Source of the DNA: Sphagnum compactum
Taxonomy: Eukaryota > Bryophyta > Sphagnopsida > Sphagnales
Direction: 5' to 3'
DNA: 64,000 nucleotides
NCBI GenBank assembly: GCA_965153455.1
Contig: OZ234495.1
Coordinates: 8,366,875 to 8,430,874, forward strand
Each line of letters begins with the position of its first letter. Within the stretch, counting starts at the first letter, position 1. Position numbers and translations under genes: made by a program. Positions 12,713 through 24,655 of the stretch are shown piece after piece. The notes below the pieces were generated by a model. It worked only from the letters and a program-made list of their open reading frames with translations, ran no database searches and had not been told where the DNA came from.

Positions 12713-14380
12713 TGTGCTTATTTGTGAAAAAAGAGGATGATCATTTAGTGTAATTTTGTTCGATACTTGCCATGCATTATAATAGGATGATTATGCATGC
12801 ACTAGACATAAAGGTGTTTTTTTTGTTGAAAAAGTTGAATGCACGTGTTAATCAATTTAGGAGACTTTTAAAATTACTTTTGAGATTTTGTGTGGAACTA
12901 ATCATAATTAGTGTGAAATTAGAGGTCATGGGCTTGCATTTTTAATAAAAATGACTCAGTAATGTGGTAGGGAAAGTTTGTTTTTGGTTTGGGAATTTTT
13001 TTTAATGATCTTTTTTGTGTTTTGGGAGTTTTTAGAAAGGGAATCACAAGACTTTGAATTTTAAAACATTGTTACTAAAAGCCAAAATTTTGAATGATTG
13101 TGAGATTTTTGCAAAGAGACTATGTCCTAAAATACTAATTTACATGAAATCTTATAGCAAAATGTAATGTGGTTGTTTTCATTATGAAAAACTCAAGTTA
13201 AATCGATTTAAACACTTGGGAATTTTTTTTTGATGATTGCTTGATATTTTTTTTTTCAAGCCTTCTTTTCCTCCCACATTCAGGAAGAAGACTACCAACT
13301 CAACTACATCACAAGATTGAAAAATAAACATTACTCCTCATAAAGCCAACCAACTCTCGACCAATTTAACTTGAATCCATAAAATGAAAATAATTGCTTT
13401 GCATTTTCTAATAAGTTTTCATGTACATCTTTATTTTAAGATATACTCGTGGGATAGCCACTAAATATTTATATTTCATGCATCACTAATGTAGTGTGTG
13501 TTGTTGGCCCAAGTGTGAACATCTGTTTTTATTTTTCACATTTTCAAAATTGAAAATTTCTAAATTCACCGATGTGAACACAATGGAAGCTCAATTGATT
13601 TTTCTTCCCAAACCCAATTTTTTTGAATTTTTAGCAACAATATTAATATCTTCCACACACCTTCTCTGAAAATTGTGAAATAACTCTATTAAATCTAACT
13701 TCACCGACAGCCTTCCAACAACACTAAGAATGACCCAAATTCTAATATTATTTTTTGTTTTTTGTTATATTTAATTCTCATTGAAAAAATGGTTCAATAA
13801 TCAATAGCTTCCACACTGTAGCTCCAATTAGTCTCAAACCAAGTCAATGCACCCGTACTCATCGATCAAGAGCTTTTCAAAGATATTAAAAGCGAGGCAT
13901 GAAGCATTGTGGTTTGAGAGATCCCAACATGACAAAACAAAACAAACTACCTTGTTTCATAGATAGACTAATGTGGCTTGTGCCATTGGCCCAAATGTTA
14001 CCATGTAATCTTATAATGTACATGTATAATGTATTGGGGTATTGAACAATATTATATACCAACAACTAAACATTGGCCATATTATTACATGAGTATATTT
14101 GGGTACATCATGTATCATCATCATCACAAGATATGTATTCCACGTTCACATGTATGTATACATACCTCCTATGTGAACCAAGGAAAAATATACATACATA
14201 TTTGTAGTTTGTTTTGGTTGTTATATTTGTAATCATGTCATATGAATGGGATGCCCTATTGTAATAGCCCCATGATGTATGAGAGTGTTTTGCAAAGCAC
14301 AATACCTACCCACAAATTCCATTACTTCATGGGCAAATCATATACTCACACAAGTCCAATACGTGCTCAAACTTCAAGTA

Positions 14381-14403
14381 TGTATATATATATATATATA
14401 TAT
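14381..14403. repeat. (TA)n microsatellite
   Basis: A run of about eleven TA dinucleotides inside AT-rich spacer. Confidence 0.85.
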
Positions 14404-15279
14404 AAACCAAGAGAATGTATACACAATTCTACATACGTCTTCTTTGTAATATTTATAATTTTTTACGATTATTGCCACAAGCTTCACTATTATCTATGAA
14501 GGAAGGTAGTTTGTTTGTTTTGTTTGTCACATTGAGATCTCCCAAACCATGGTGCCTTTTGTCGCACTCATGGCACAAGTTGGAAAGCCCTCAATGAGTA
14601 GGGGCACACCGTGTTGATTTCATAATGTTTTGACTTATGATGAAGAAGAAGCTATTTGATACCGAATAAATTTTTTTACTAACTTTTTCATTTAAATCAC
14701 AAATAAAAAACTTATCAAAGGAATTTTATTGTTGGAAAGCCCTCTAAGAGTATAATAGGGTTCAATGAAGGCAATTTGGAAAAATTTAAAAAAACCTTAA
14801 TGATGTATTCACACCTGATGTTAAGTTTAGTCAAATGAAAAATCTAAGTGGCATCCTAGGTGGCACCCAATGTTAAATGGGGTGATAGCTTAATATTAAG
14901 TGGAATGTTAACTTAATACAAAATTTTCATAATAAGTTGGTTTTAAAGTCCTAAATGACTAACATGGTGTGAAAGGATTTAACACTAGAGTCCCTTAAAA
15001 CACCAAGTCTGAATACACATTAAGATAGAGGAGATATTGAATTTTGAGTAATTTTTATCATTGAGAACTCAATTAAATTACCAAAAAAAAGTAAAAAAAG
15101 TTTGGGTAACCATTTCACACTTGGGCCAAGTGCAAAAGCTACACTAGGGTAGTATGGTTATATATATATAAAACTTTCATTTTTATTGTATATTTTATAT
15201 AATGAAACTTTTTTAAAATTTTAATTTCTAATTATATATATATAATATTTGTGGGAGATACATCAAGAGATATGCTAGG

Positions 15280-15386
15280 GACCTTTGGATGAGGCGAGAA
15301 GCTTGGGATGCCGTCGATCGGGGATGAAAGTCGGGAGATCACCTCCGATAGAGGAGAGAGAGAGAGGGAGAGAAGAGAGAAAAAGG

Positions 15387-15425
<39 letters not shown>

Positions 15426-15809
15426 CGCAAGAAGACGGCGATGATGCGAGTGTGCGTTTCGATACCACGCAGTAGCAGCGCCGCGTTGACGGACAGACAA
15501 AAGATCGATCGATCGATCGATCGATCGACCGATCAACACCATCTCCTCCCTCCCCTCTCAATGTCCGCGTCTTCTTCTTGTTTTTCTTCTTCGTGAATTG
15601 ACTCCATTCCCAATCTGAGGTCGTTCCGCAGCCAGACGAGAATCGATAGACGGAAGGAAGAGTGTGGGGACTGGAGAACCTACTTGTATTTGTAAGTCTT
15701 TTTTCTTTTTTTTTCTCCCACAGGTGACTTGTGGGTTTGTCTTGTGTTTGCAAGGAATTTGTTACACTTAGGGTTTTGGTACACAGGGGAACACACACAC
15801 ACACACACA

Positions 15810-15851
<42 letters not shown>

Positions 15852-16548
15852 GATTGCTGGGAGATGTGTTGGCGAAGCAGGCAGCGCTGCTTGTTGTTCT
15901 TGGCTGTTTAGGGCGTGGGAGAGGGAGTGGGGAGGGGGGGGGGGGGGGGAGTATCGATGTTGTAATGGCTGAGACTGATCCGTGACAAGGTTTACACTGT
16001 CAAGCATCGCTCTTGAAGTTTTGTGAGGTTCATATCACCATCGCTAGCCCCTGCTTTCTCCCCCTCCTCCCGTTTTTCTTCCTCCCTCCCACCCCCCCCC
16101 CCCCTCCTTGGTCCCCCCCTTTAGAAATCGAGAATTGCGTTTTTATAGACAGACTGAAGCCGTGTCTTCAAGGAGGATGCGAGTTGGATGTGGGGCATTC
16201 TTTAGAGATCGATCCCTTGCAGCTTCACAGTTTTCTTTTGCAATGGCATACTTGTAAGTTTCAGTCTGGGATCAAGTGGAAGAGAAGGAAGTTACAAGTT
16301 GCTGCTGGACAAAGTGTGTAGGGAGACTGAGCGGATGCATAAGCAGTTTGTGTTCGGTAGTTGTGATGCTGTGGTGGTTGGAAAAGGTACTGCCAGAGAA
16401 GGAGAGTGGTATTAGGGTTTACATATTGTTAGTGTGCTGTTCTTCTTCGTGATCAGAGAGTGGTATTAGGGTTTACATATTGTTAGTGTGCTGTTCTTCT
16501 TTGTGATCAAGGAGGAGAATTAGGGCTGTTACAGTTGTGTAGTCAGGG
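15280..16548 (+). promoter_or_regulatory. PP2A B' promoter/5' leader, microsatellite-rich
   Basis: A jump in GC content near 15280 marks the start of the transcribed or promoter region. It contains a pure (GA)n run at 15391-15419, (GATC)n at 15503-15528, (AC)n followed by (CT)n at 15791-15848, a poly-G run at 15934-15949 and a poly-C run near 16092-16104. Several upstream ATGs precede the main start, so some translational control is possible. Frames through the repeats yield RE, SL or HT runs and are not proteins. A GTAAGT near 15691 and CCCACAG near 15723 are too close to form a normal intron. Confidence 0.5.
16402..16509 (+). repeat. 54-bp tandem duplication in the PP2A B' leader
   Basis: Positions 16402-16455 and 16456-16509 are identical except for one C/T difference. 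Each copy contains TATTAGGGTTTACATATTG. The second copy ends 39 bases before the start codon. Confidence 0.95.
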
Positions 16549-18726
16549 ATGGTTTTCAAGTTCAAGCGCGTGATCCAGCGAGGAAACAAGGGTTCGAAAG
16601 CAGACAACAGCAATGATACAGCTTCTTCGGCATCTACAGCACCTGCAGGTGGATCAGCCTCAGCCCCTGCAATGGTTGCTTCACAGCCTGTGGCCACCAA
16701 AGCTGGCACAAATGCAGCTGGAAGCAGAGCACTGCCTGTACCAGCTCCTCGGACTACTGCTGCACCTCCAATCTCAGCTGCTCTGGGAGCATTCTTTGGA
16801 CCACTGAAAGAGAAGTTGCCAAATGGTAGTTTTGAGCCACTCCCTTTATTTAGAGATGTGCCAAGCTCAGAAAGACAGAACCTGTTTGTCAGGAAGCTTA
16901 ACCTGTGCTGCTATATATTCGACTTCACGGATCCCACTAAGGATGTAAAAGAGAAGGAAATCAAGCGCCAGACTTTGCTGGAGTTAGTGGACTATGTGAC
17001 CTCAGGAACAGGCAAGTTCACTGAAGCTGTGTTCGAGGACATCAGTAAAATGTTGGTGGCAAATCTGTTCCGCACTCTGCCCCCCTCAGCTCATGAGAAC
17101 ACAGGCTCTGACAGTTTTGACGCAGAAGAAGAAGAGCCTACCATGGAGCCAGCTTGGCCACATCTGCAGATTGTTTATGAGTTTCTGTTGCGGTATGTTG
17201 TGTCCTCTGAAACTGATGCAAAGGTTGCAAAGAGGTACATTGACCAGACATTTGTGCTGAGACTTTTGGATTTGTTTGACTCAGAGGATCCAAGAGAAAG
17301 AGAGTACCTGAAAACCATACTGCACCGCATTTATGGCAAGTTCATGGTTCACCGCCCCTTTATCCGGAAGGCAATTAACAACATCTTTTATCAGTTTATT
17401 TTTGAGACTGAAAAGCACAATGGTATAGCTGAGCTGCTGGAGATTCTTGGAAGCATCATCAATGGCTTTGCTCTACCCCTCAAAGAAGAGCACAAGCTTT
17501 TCTTGGCCCGAGCATTAATTCCCTTGCATAAACCAAAATGTGTGTCAATGTATCACCAGCAGCTCTCCTACTGTATCATTCAGTTTGTGGAGAAGGACTT
17601 CAAGCTTGCAGACACTGTTATCAGGGGCCTGCTTAAGTATTGGCCTGTTACAAACAGCCAAAAGGAGGTCTTGTTTCTTGGGGAGCTGGAAGAGGTGTTG
17701 GAGGCCACCCAAGCTGCAGAATTTCAGCGGTGCATGGTTCCATTATTCCAGCAATTCAGTCGCTGCCTCAATAGCTCACACTTCCAGGTAAAGCTCAACT
17801 TGCTTCTGGCCAATCTCCAGTATACTTTCACAGTCACTTGTGTGTGAGTTCCAAATGACCACGTTTCCAGTCTGGGTTGTCAATCTAGGCTGGATTTACT
17901 TTTGAAAACCTTTCTGGACTTCTTTTCACCACCTGTTTTCTTTGTTACAGAAATATTCCACTTGTGCTGTTACTTAGGATTTTATAAGGTTTTAGCTGTG
18001 TTGTTCATGCAGTCTGTTCACTAATTGAGTGTGTACATAATTATGAGATCTGTTGATGCAATGACATTTTCCATTTGGTGAGCCCCATAATGACCATGTA
18101 ATTGCAGGATGCTGTTTCTAATATTTGTGTTATCTCATTTAAGCTATCAATGTAGAGACTCTTTCTGAAAGACTTAGGTTTTGAGAGTTTCTCTCAGGGT
18201 TTTGATTTTGTTCCAGTTTCCATCCACTTCTTTGTGTTGAATCTTTATTATCTTTGATGTTGGCTTCTGTCATCATATCTGTGTAGGGCAACAAGACTAT
18301 ATTTTGTCGTTGTTTGTGAAATGAAATTATGGTGTGGATGTTTGTGTAAATGTTCAGGTGGCAGAGAGGGCGCTTTTCTTATGGAACAATGACCACTTTG
18401 TGAGCCTTGTTGCCCAGAATCGGCATGTGGTCCTTCCTTTGATCTTTGCAGCATTGGAGAGGAATACACGCAGCCACTGGAATCAGGCAGTGCATGGGCT
18501 AACATTGAATGTGCGCAAAATGTTCTTGGAGATGGACCAGGAGGTTTTCCAAGAATGTCAGCGCAAATTCCAGGAGGATGAAGCAAAGGCAAAGGGTCTT
18601 GAGGAGAAGCGTGAGGATACATGGAAGCGTCTTGAAGCTGCAGGCACCTTATTGACTGGTAATAGCAACATCAAAGTTAGCAATGTTCCATCTGACAGGA
18701 TGGTCAATGCACAGACTGGGAGTTGA
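16549..18726 (+). CDS. Serine/threonine protein phosphatase 2A regulatory subunit B' (B56), two exons
   Basis: The B' subunit binds the PP2A A/C core and selects substrates. Exon 1 is 16549-17787 (413 codons), the intron is GT-AG, and exon 2 is 18358-18726, giving 535 residues, normal for plant B'. Residues 1-90 are a variable Ala/Ser/Pro-rich N-terminus. The B56 HEAT-like domain follows, with [20 protein letters not shown] near 128-147, the acidic insert DAEEEEP near 191, [20 protein letters not shown] near 229 and [20 protein letters not shown] near 290. Exon 2 opens with [14 protein letters not shown] and ends with a Lys/Glu-rich helix and a short Ser-containing tail. The intron splits the sequence HFQ/VAERAL. 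Without splicing the frame ends at 17847. Identity is secure; the subclass (alpha/beta or other) is not assigned. Confidence 0.96.
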
Positions 18727-20250
18727 GTTCCACTTCAGGGGCAACTGGCTACGGTGGGGAATTAGAAGTATGCTCCAGTTACTGGTGCTTGAGTTGCACC
18801 AGTGCATGTGGGATTCAGGTCAAGGCGAATTCTGGTATTCAAGTCTTCCCTGTGTATGTTGTCACAATGTGTGGGGATTCTGTGGTACAGGGCCCTGATG
18901 TGGAAAGGATGTGCCTCATCGTCACTTGCCAAAGTGACCATGAACACAGACTGAATGGCCAGTTGCAAATTTGCAATTCTCTGGCAATATTGTCGACTGT
19001 GCAAGAAGCACAGCTGTGCTGGCTGGGGTTTTCTTCTTTTAGAGGGTAGGGAAGGATTTGAAGCAGAGAGCACTGCTTTAAGGATGCCTGTGAAATTGAT
19101 GTGGGGTATTCTGTTGCTGTCTCACCACGTTGCCCATTCTGGCCTGTTGAACACTTTTCTTTTCCATCTTTCTAGTTGGGTGCATGGTCCCACAAGTTTG
19201 GATCAGGGTGGCAATTGCAGAGTAGTGTAAAGTTGGTAGGTTTTTTCCAGGCCACTTGCCTGTCTTTATTGTTTGGTGTAAAGAGACAATGTAGGTTTGG
19301 ATCCCTCCATTTTGGTTTCAATGTGCTCCAGGTCAAAGGAGCGGCAAATGAGGAAGGAAGTAAGAAGGGAGACCACCAGAGAAATGGATGTCTTCTTTCT
19401 GGATATTGAATGGAGACTGGAATGAGAGAGGGATTTCCTACCAGATTCATCTCTCCCATGTTGATGAAGAAAGCAGGTGGCTTTCTGAACTATGTTGCTG
19501 GAAACATTTGAGGAAGCATTCGCATTGAGTTGGCATGAAGATGAGTTCTCACTGTAGTACATAGCTCTGCAGTACAAGATTATGTTATATCAGTGCAGGT
19601 TTTACTCTTTAATTGACAAGGAGTGCTGCTTCTACTTGTCTTATGAAGAAGGGTCTTCCCTGTTTATGCATTTTGTTTTCCTATTCTCTTTTGGGTGCCA
19701 TTTGAAGTTGTTTTTTTCTTCTGGCTTGGTTGCTGTCCTGCCTGGTTAGGTTGCATTTCTGCTGATGGTTAGATCTACAAATGTTTTGATGTAGTTTGAG
19801 AATCTTGGAAGTGTCTTCTTGGTATGGTGGATTGTACCATCTATCATGGTTGGATCTATAAAGAGTCTAATGTATCTTAGGGTCGTCGAAAATCTTGGTA
19901 GTCTTCTGGTGTTCATTGCAGGAGTAAGTTTTAGCTGAACAGGGTTAATTTATTGGGCTAGTGGAGTAGCAAGCTTTTAATCCCTTGTTTAGGATATTTC
20001 AGAAGCCTTGTGGCAAGCACCATATAGATGTTATTTCTTGCTAATCTAATCTGCACATTAATACAAGGCAGAAAATTGAACTCGAAATCACCGTGCTCTA
20101 GAAGAGTGTTCCTACAGCTGGTTTTTTTATGTGGAATTCAGTGCTGGAGGCTATCTGTAACATGCTCTGCAATCTGCAATACTAAGTAGGAGCCAGTTGT
20201 CATGGTTCTCATGCTAAATTACTTGGGCTTTGCACTGCTCCACATTACCA
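18727..20250 (+). other. PP2A B' 3' UTR and downstream DNA
   Basis: GC content stays at transcript-like levels for about 1.5 kb after the stop, then drops to AT-rich spacer. The small frames here in both directions have no family resemblance. A long 3' UTR is likely; its end cannot be placed. Confidence 0.4.
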
Positions 20251-20492
20251 GTCATCATCAATTGATTGAAAGAACATTATTATATATTTTCATTTGTTCC
20301 TTGAATCTTCATTATCAAAACAAATTCCAGAAGTTTCCAAGTTTTTTGGTGTAAATTGGAAAAAGAAATGCTAATTTTTTGAGAAAAATTTACAAAAAAA
20401 TTGATTAGTTGTGTTTTGTTTGACTTCTTTCTGTTTTAAAAAATTTGTTGATGTGTTTTTTGGTTTTTTTCATTTTTCAGTTGTGTTTGTAG

Positions 20493-20728
20493 TTTGTTGT
20501 GTGTAGGCATAACTAGATTGATAAACACTTATGAGATAGAATTATGCAACCATCTCTTCGTTGAATGCCTTTTTATAATGCAAATAAGGGACCAAAGTTT
20601 GTTGTGTGTAGGGATAACAAGATTGATAAACACGAGAGAGAATTATGCAATGTATTATTAATGGCAAATTGAGATTTGATCACTTGTTGCATTATGAAAA
20701 GGCATTCCGCGAAGAAAGAGATGGTTGC
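20493..20728. repeat. Nested direct and inverted repeats (fold-back)
   Basis: A direct repeat of about 55 bp (GTTTGTTGTGTGTAGG...) starts near 20493 and 20597. An imperfect inverted repeat of about 40 bp pairs 20545-20584 with 20687-20728 around a loop of roughly 100 bases; the arms share GCAACCATCTCT, GAATGCCTTTT and ATAATGCAA. This could be a small fold-back element or a long RNA hairpin. Confidence 0.75.
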
Positions 20729-22250
20729 CTACAAAAAGATGAAGGTAACTATTTCCATTTTATTTTTTTGAGGAGGTGCTTTTGATTGATAAGAACTTAA
20801 GTCCACTTTTGTAACAAACTTTCATACCGATATCTAATTGTAAGATGTCCAAACATTTCTTCATGGAAAAATCCAATTTGTGCAAGTGTAGTACATAATA
20901 AGAGATTTCAAATGCTCACACTTTGCTACCTTGGTTTCTACTATATTTGTAAATTTTACCACTTTTGAAAAGTAAAAATGATGTTTCTTTTTTTGGTTTT
21001 TGAATTTTGTCATGTATGTAGGAAACAAGGTATGTTGCATTTCAAAAATAAAATAAAATAATTATTTTTATTTTTGAAAAATTTTATGTATTCAGCAGAC
21101 ATATGTTGCATTCTCATTTTGTAAGAAATTTTATAAAGTGAAAAGAAACAGGAAACAAAAAGAAAAAAAGGAGTGTATTTTAAAAGTCTAAACGGTAACT
21201 TTCACTTGTTAAAGTTTCTTTTCTTGGCTGGTGATGAAGTAGGGATTCTTGGGGCCATTGAGGGTCCCCAAAATACGCCTCAAAGAAAGTAAAAACAAAA
21301 AACTTGGGTGCTTTACATGTAGGGTAAAGCCCTAAGGTGGGGGCATTATCAAAATAAGGAGCCTAGGTGATAACCAAGTCCAACCCCGCATTTTGGGAAT
21401 GTCCCCCACTTGTGGGCTTTACCTATTGTACAACATGAATCAAATTGTATCATGAACCAAACCTATGTAAAATGCAAGGTGTATGAATGGGAGTTTCTCA
21501 TGCCTACTATTCAATAATGGGAGGGTTCTTACACCTATAAGTAGACATAATTTCCTTCCCACCCTTGAGGAGTAGACATAATATCCATCCCAATCTCTCG
21601 AAGGGAAATTCATGGATATATGGTGCCCTCCACATCCACTAAGAATTTCTCCAAATGCTTTAGGGTACGATAAAATCCTCACAAATTTGACTTTTAAACA
21701 TGCACTCCCCAAACACTAGGGTCCACTTTAGATGGGGTTTAAGGTCCAAATACCGAGGAACAAATTTGGATTCATTTGAAGCAAATTGAACCTTTGAATT
21801 GGACCTTGCCTTGAACCCTAGCTTGCATCTTGGTTCTCCAAATCATGAGTTCTCCTTTTGAACTTTTTTTTTGAGGTTTGAATCAATTGATTTTCCTTTT
21901 AAAATCATTACAATGTAGGTTTAGCTTCGATTTACCACTTTTTGGTCTTGGACCCTCGTCTAAAGGCCATGGGTCCAATTATTTATGACTTTTATCTAAT
22001 AGGATTTCTCTATTTCATTGGACCTTGGACCTTGCACCCTCATCTAAAGTGATGGCCAATGCAATGTTTTTTTGGTGTTGCAATTTTTACACCCAAAGAC
22101 AAAAGTTTGGGGATTACATTGCATTGCACTACCCTAAACCCTAGGGGTACACCTCTTTCTTCATTTTATTTCTAGTATGAGTTCATTTAAAGTGATGTGA
22201 TGTTGTTTGGAGGAATTTGGGTTTCTTTGTGTTCCTTGCTTTCCTTTCTA
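20729..22250. other. AT-rich intergenic region
   Basis: No coding exon, RNA gene or structured repeat was found. The 90-codon frame on the minus strand at 21440-21712 has no recognisable content. Confidence 0.5.
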
Positions 22251-22806
22251 AATTGGTGTTTTTTCTTTTATTAATGGTTGTGATTTTGAATTTGGAACAA
22301 ATTTGGGTGATTTTGTTCTAACTATAGGTGCCTACCACAACAAAACCCTAGGATGACAAAGTTTCACCATGTCCCTTCTAAATCGGTGTTTTTGTTATAT
22401 TAATGGTTGTGATTTTGAATTCGAAACAAATTTGGGTGATTTTACTTTACCTACCACAACAAAACCCTAGATGACAAATTTCTTCCATTTCCCTTTTAGA
22501 TTGATGTTTTTTCTCACATTAATGATTATGATTTTGCTCTAGCTAAGCCCTATCACAACAAAACCCTAGGATGACAAAGTTCCTTCATTTCCCTTCTAGA
22601 TTAGTGTTTTCCCTTTTACTAATGATGGATTTTGAATTTGGAGCAAATTTGAATGATTTTGTTCTAGTTATAGGTACCTATCTCAACAAAACCCAAGGAT
22701 GACAAAGTTCCTCCCTTTCCTTTCTACATTGATTTTTTTTTTACATTAATGGTTGATTTTGAATTTGGAACAAATTTGGGTGATTTTGCTTTACCTACCA
22801 CCACAA
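22251..22806. repeat. Diverged tandem repeat, about 130 bp, 4.5 copies
   Basis: Units begin near 22251, 22381, 22501, 22601 and 22731. Each contains a TTAATG(G)TTGTGATTTTGAAT-like segment, a CTACCACAACAAAACCCTAG-like segment and GATGACAAAGTT. The third copy lacks about 25 bp and the last is partial. It is non-coding. Confidence 0.85.
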
Positions 22807-23330
22807 AAGAAAGAAAAACAACCAAAAAGGAAGGAGATAGGGGGTGGGTAGGGGCAAGGTGGGGGGCCAACAGACGTAGAAGCATTTGGAGGCACATAAG
22901 GACAATAACAAGGCAAAAAAAAGAAGCATAGTAAGAGGAGAGAAAGGGAAGGGAGGGGGAACATGGAGAAAAAACAAAAAAAGGAAAGGGATACGATAAC
23001 ATATAAACTAGAGAAAAAAAACATGTTCAATTCCACTTAGTGCCATTGTAGTTATCTTAACTATCCTTATTCTCACCCTGATGTCCTGATTTGAAAACCT
23101 CGATTGGGATCTCAAATAAGGATGACTAACATGGCCTCACCACCACCCAAAAGCTTTAGAAATCTCACAAAGCCTCCTCCTCAATGAGCCGTTATGGCCT
23201 TTGGCCATCACATTGAAGTCGGAAGTAGCAAGTACTATTCATTACTAGAATACAAAATCACTTTTAAAATGTTCAATTTAATTGCCCAAGGCATAAATTT
23301 ACATTTTGGAAAGATTCTACAAAAAAAATT

Positions 23331-24655
23331 TGATGGACGAAAACGACAGGTTGAAAGAACTCTAAGTGGTATATTAAGTTTTTTTCACTTTAAGTCCAAA
23401 TGTCAAAACTTTAAAATGTGAAAAAGTAAAAACACATGGAGTAATTAGAAGACATTATTATAATAATATATTTACTAAACAACTATACAATTTACGTGAA
23501 AAAATAGTTTCATATTTATTTCCGCTTATAAAGCCTCCAATATCAACTATCGAAAGTGGGATGGCCTTTCAGAATGTTGTACCCATGCGATATTTGAATA
23601 ATTTTTGAGTGAATGCAAGATTGAGTGTCTCATTATTGTGACAAAACGATGTTTTTTTTTTTCGGTACCCTTTATTCAAATGCATACGGTGATTAATATA
23701 TCTTTAGATTTATTAATTGAAACTTGAATTTAAACTAATAATTTCATTATGAAAAAATTGTGTGGTTATTTATTGATAAAAAAATTCATTTGTTAGTAGT
23801 AATAGACCTTTAAAATCGAAAAATATGGATTGGTTGTCTAACTAAACCATCACAAAATGGAAAATTTTATATTGATTCACATTTCAAATTTGTTATTGTG
23901 ACTTAATATATTATATAATATAAGATGATAAATTCATATGAAGAATATTTTATTTGAAAACCTTAACCATTTGATAGTTAGGGGCTTTTGAATAGTTAAA
24001 ATTTGACCATATTTTCATAAGTCTATATGAGTTGTAATTTTATTTTATTTTTTCAATTCTTTTGTCACAAAAACATATTTTTTGAAAGCTTTACATGAGT
24101 TATTATTCATATAGACTTTGTGAGTTTTCTTTTTAAAATTTCCAAATTAAAAAATGTCGTTAGTTACATTAAATATCAATTTTCACATATATTTGGGAAG
24201 GTTTTTAGGTGATTGAACGTGTATTATTCAAATATTAAAATAATTTTTAAAAATTAAAGTAACAACCATGTCCATTTGAATCATTTAAAAAAATCTTGTA
24301 TGTACTTATAGTAAATGCAATTTATGTCAATATTGAAACACTCAATCTTGCATTGCCTTTTTAGATCTAAAATCAACCTCCTTTTTTTATGATTCTGATG
24401 GACAAAATTACAAGTTAAAACTAGTTTGAATTTCTTTCATTGTAAGTCAAAATGTCAAAACTTTGAAATGTGAGAAAGTAGAAAACAAGGAGTAATTAGA
24501 AAATTTGATTATAATAATATATTTACTAAACAACTATATTTACATGAGAAAATAATTTCATATTAATTTCCTCCTATAAAGCCTCGAATATCAATTGTCA
24601 TAAATGGGGTGGCCTTTCAAAATGTTGTACCCACATGATATTTGAATAGTTTTAA
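23331..24655. repeat. Direct repeat pair, about 270 bp, 1.07 kb apart
   Basis: Positions 23331-23608 and 24397-24655 are clearly related, sharing TATTTACTAAACAACTATA and GATGGCCTTTCA/GGTGGCCTTTCA followed by AATGTTGTACCCA, with substitutions and small indels. The segment between has no transposase. The pair could be terminal repeats of a decayed element or a local duplication. Confidence 0.8.

Larger units (their letters stand above)
7197..15250. other. AT-rich intergenic region without supported genes
   Basis: Roughly 8 kb of AT-rich DNA with stops throughout. I see short poly(A)/poly(T) runs, GT-rich patches and many TTTG/CAAA motifs, but no splice-consistent coding exon, no transposase and no tRNA. 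The open frames here (such as 12153-12476 and 14029-14499) are biased to Phe, Leu, Ile, Tyr and Cys by base composition and look like chance. Confidence 0.6.

Noticed and set aside
15691-15731. Possible intron in the PP2A leader (GTAAGT to CCCACAG)
   Set aside because: It would be only about 35 bases, too short for a plant intron.
15232-16007. Overlapping frames of 60-192 codons through the GA, GATC, AC and CT repeats
   Set aside because: The peptides (RE, SL, SIDR, HT runs) are direct readings of microsatellites in the PP2A leader, in both orientations.
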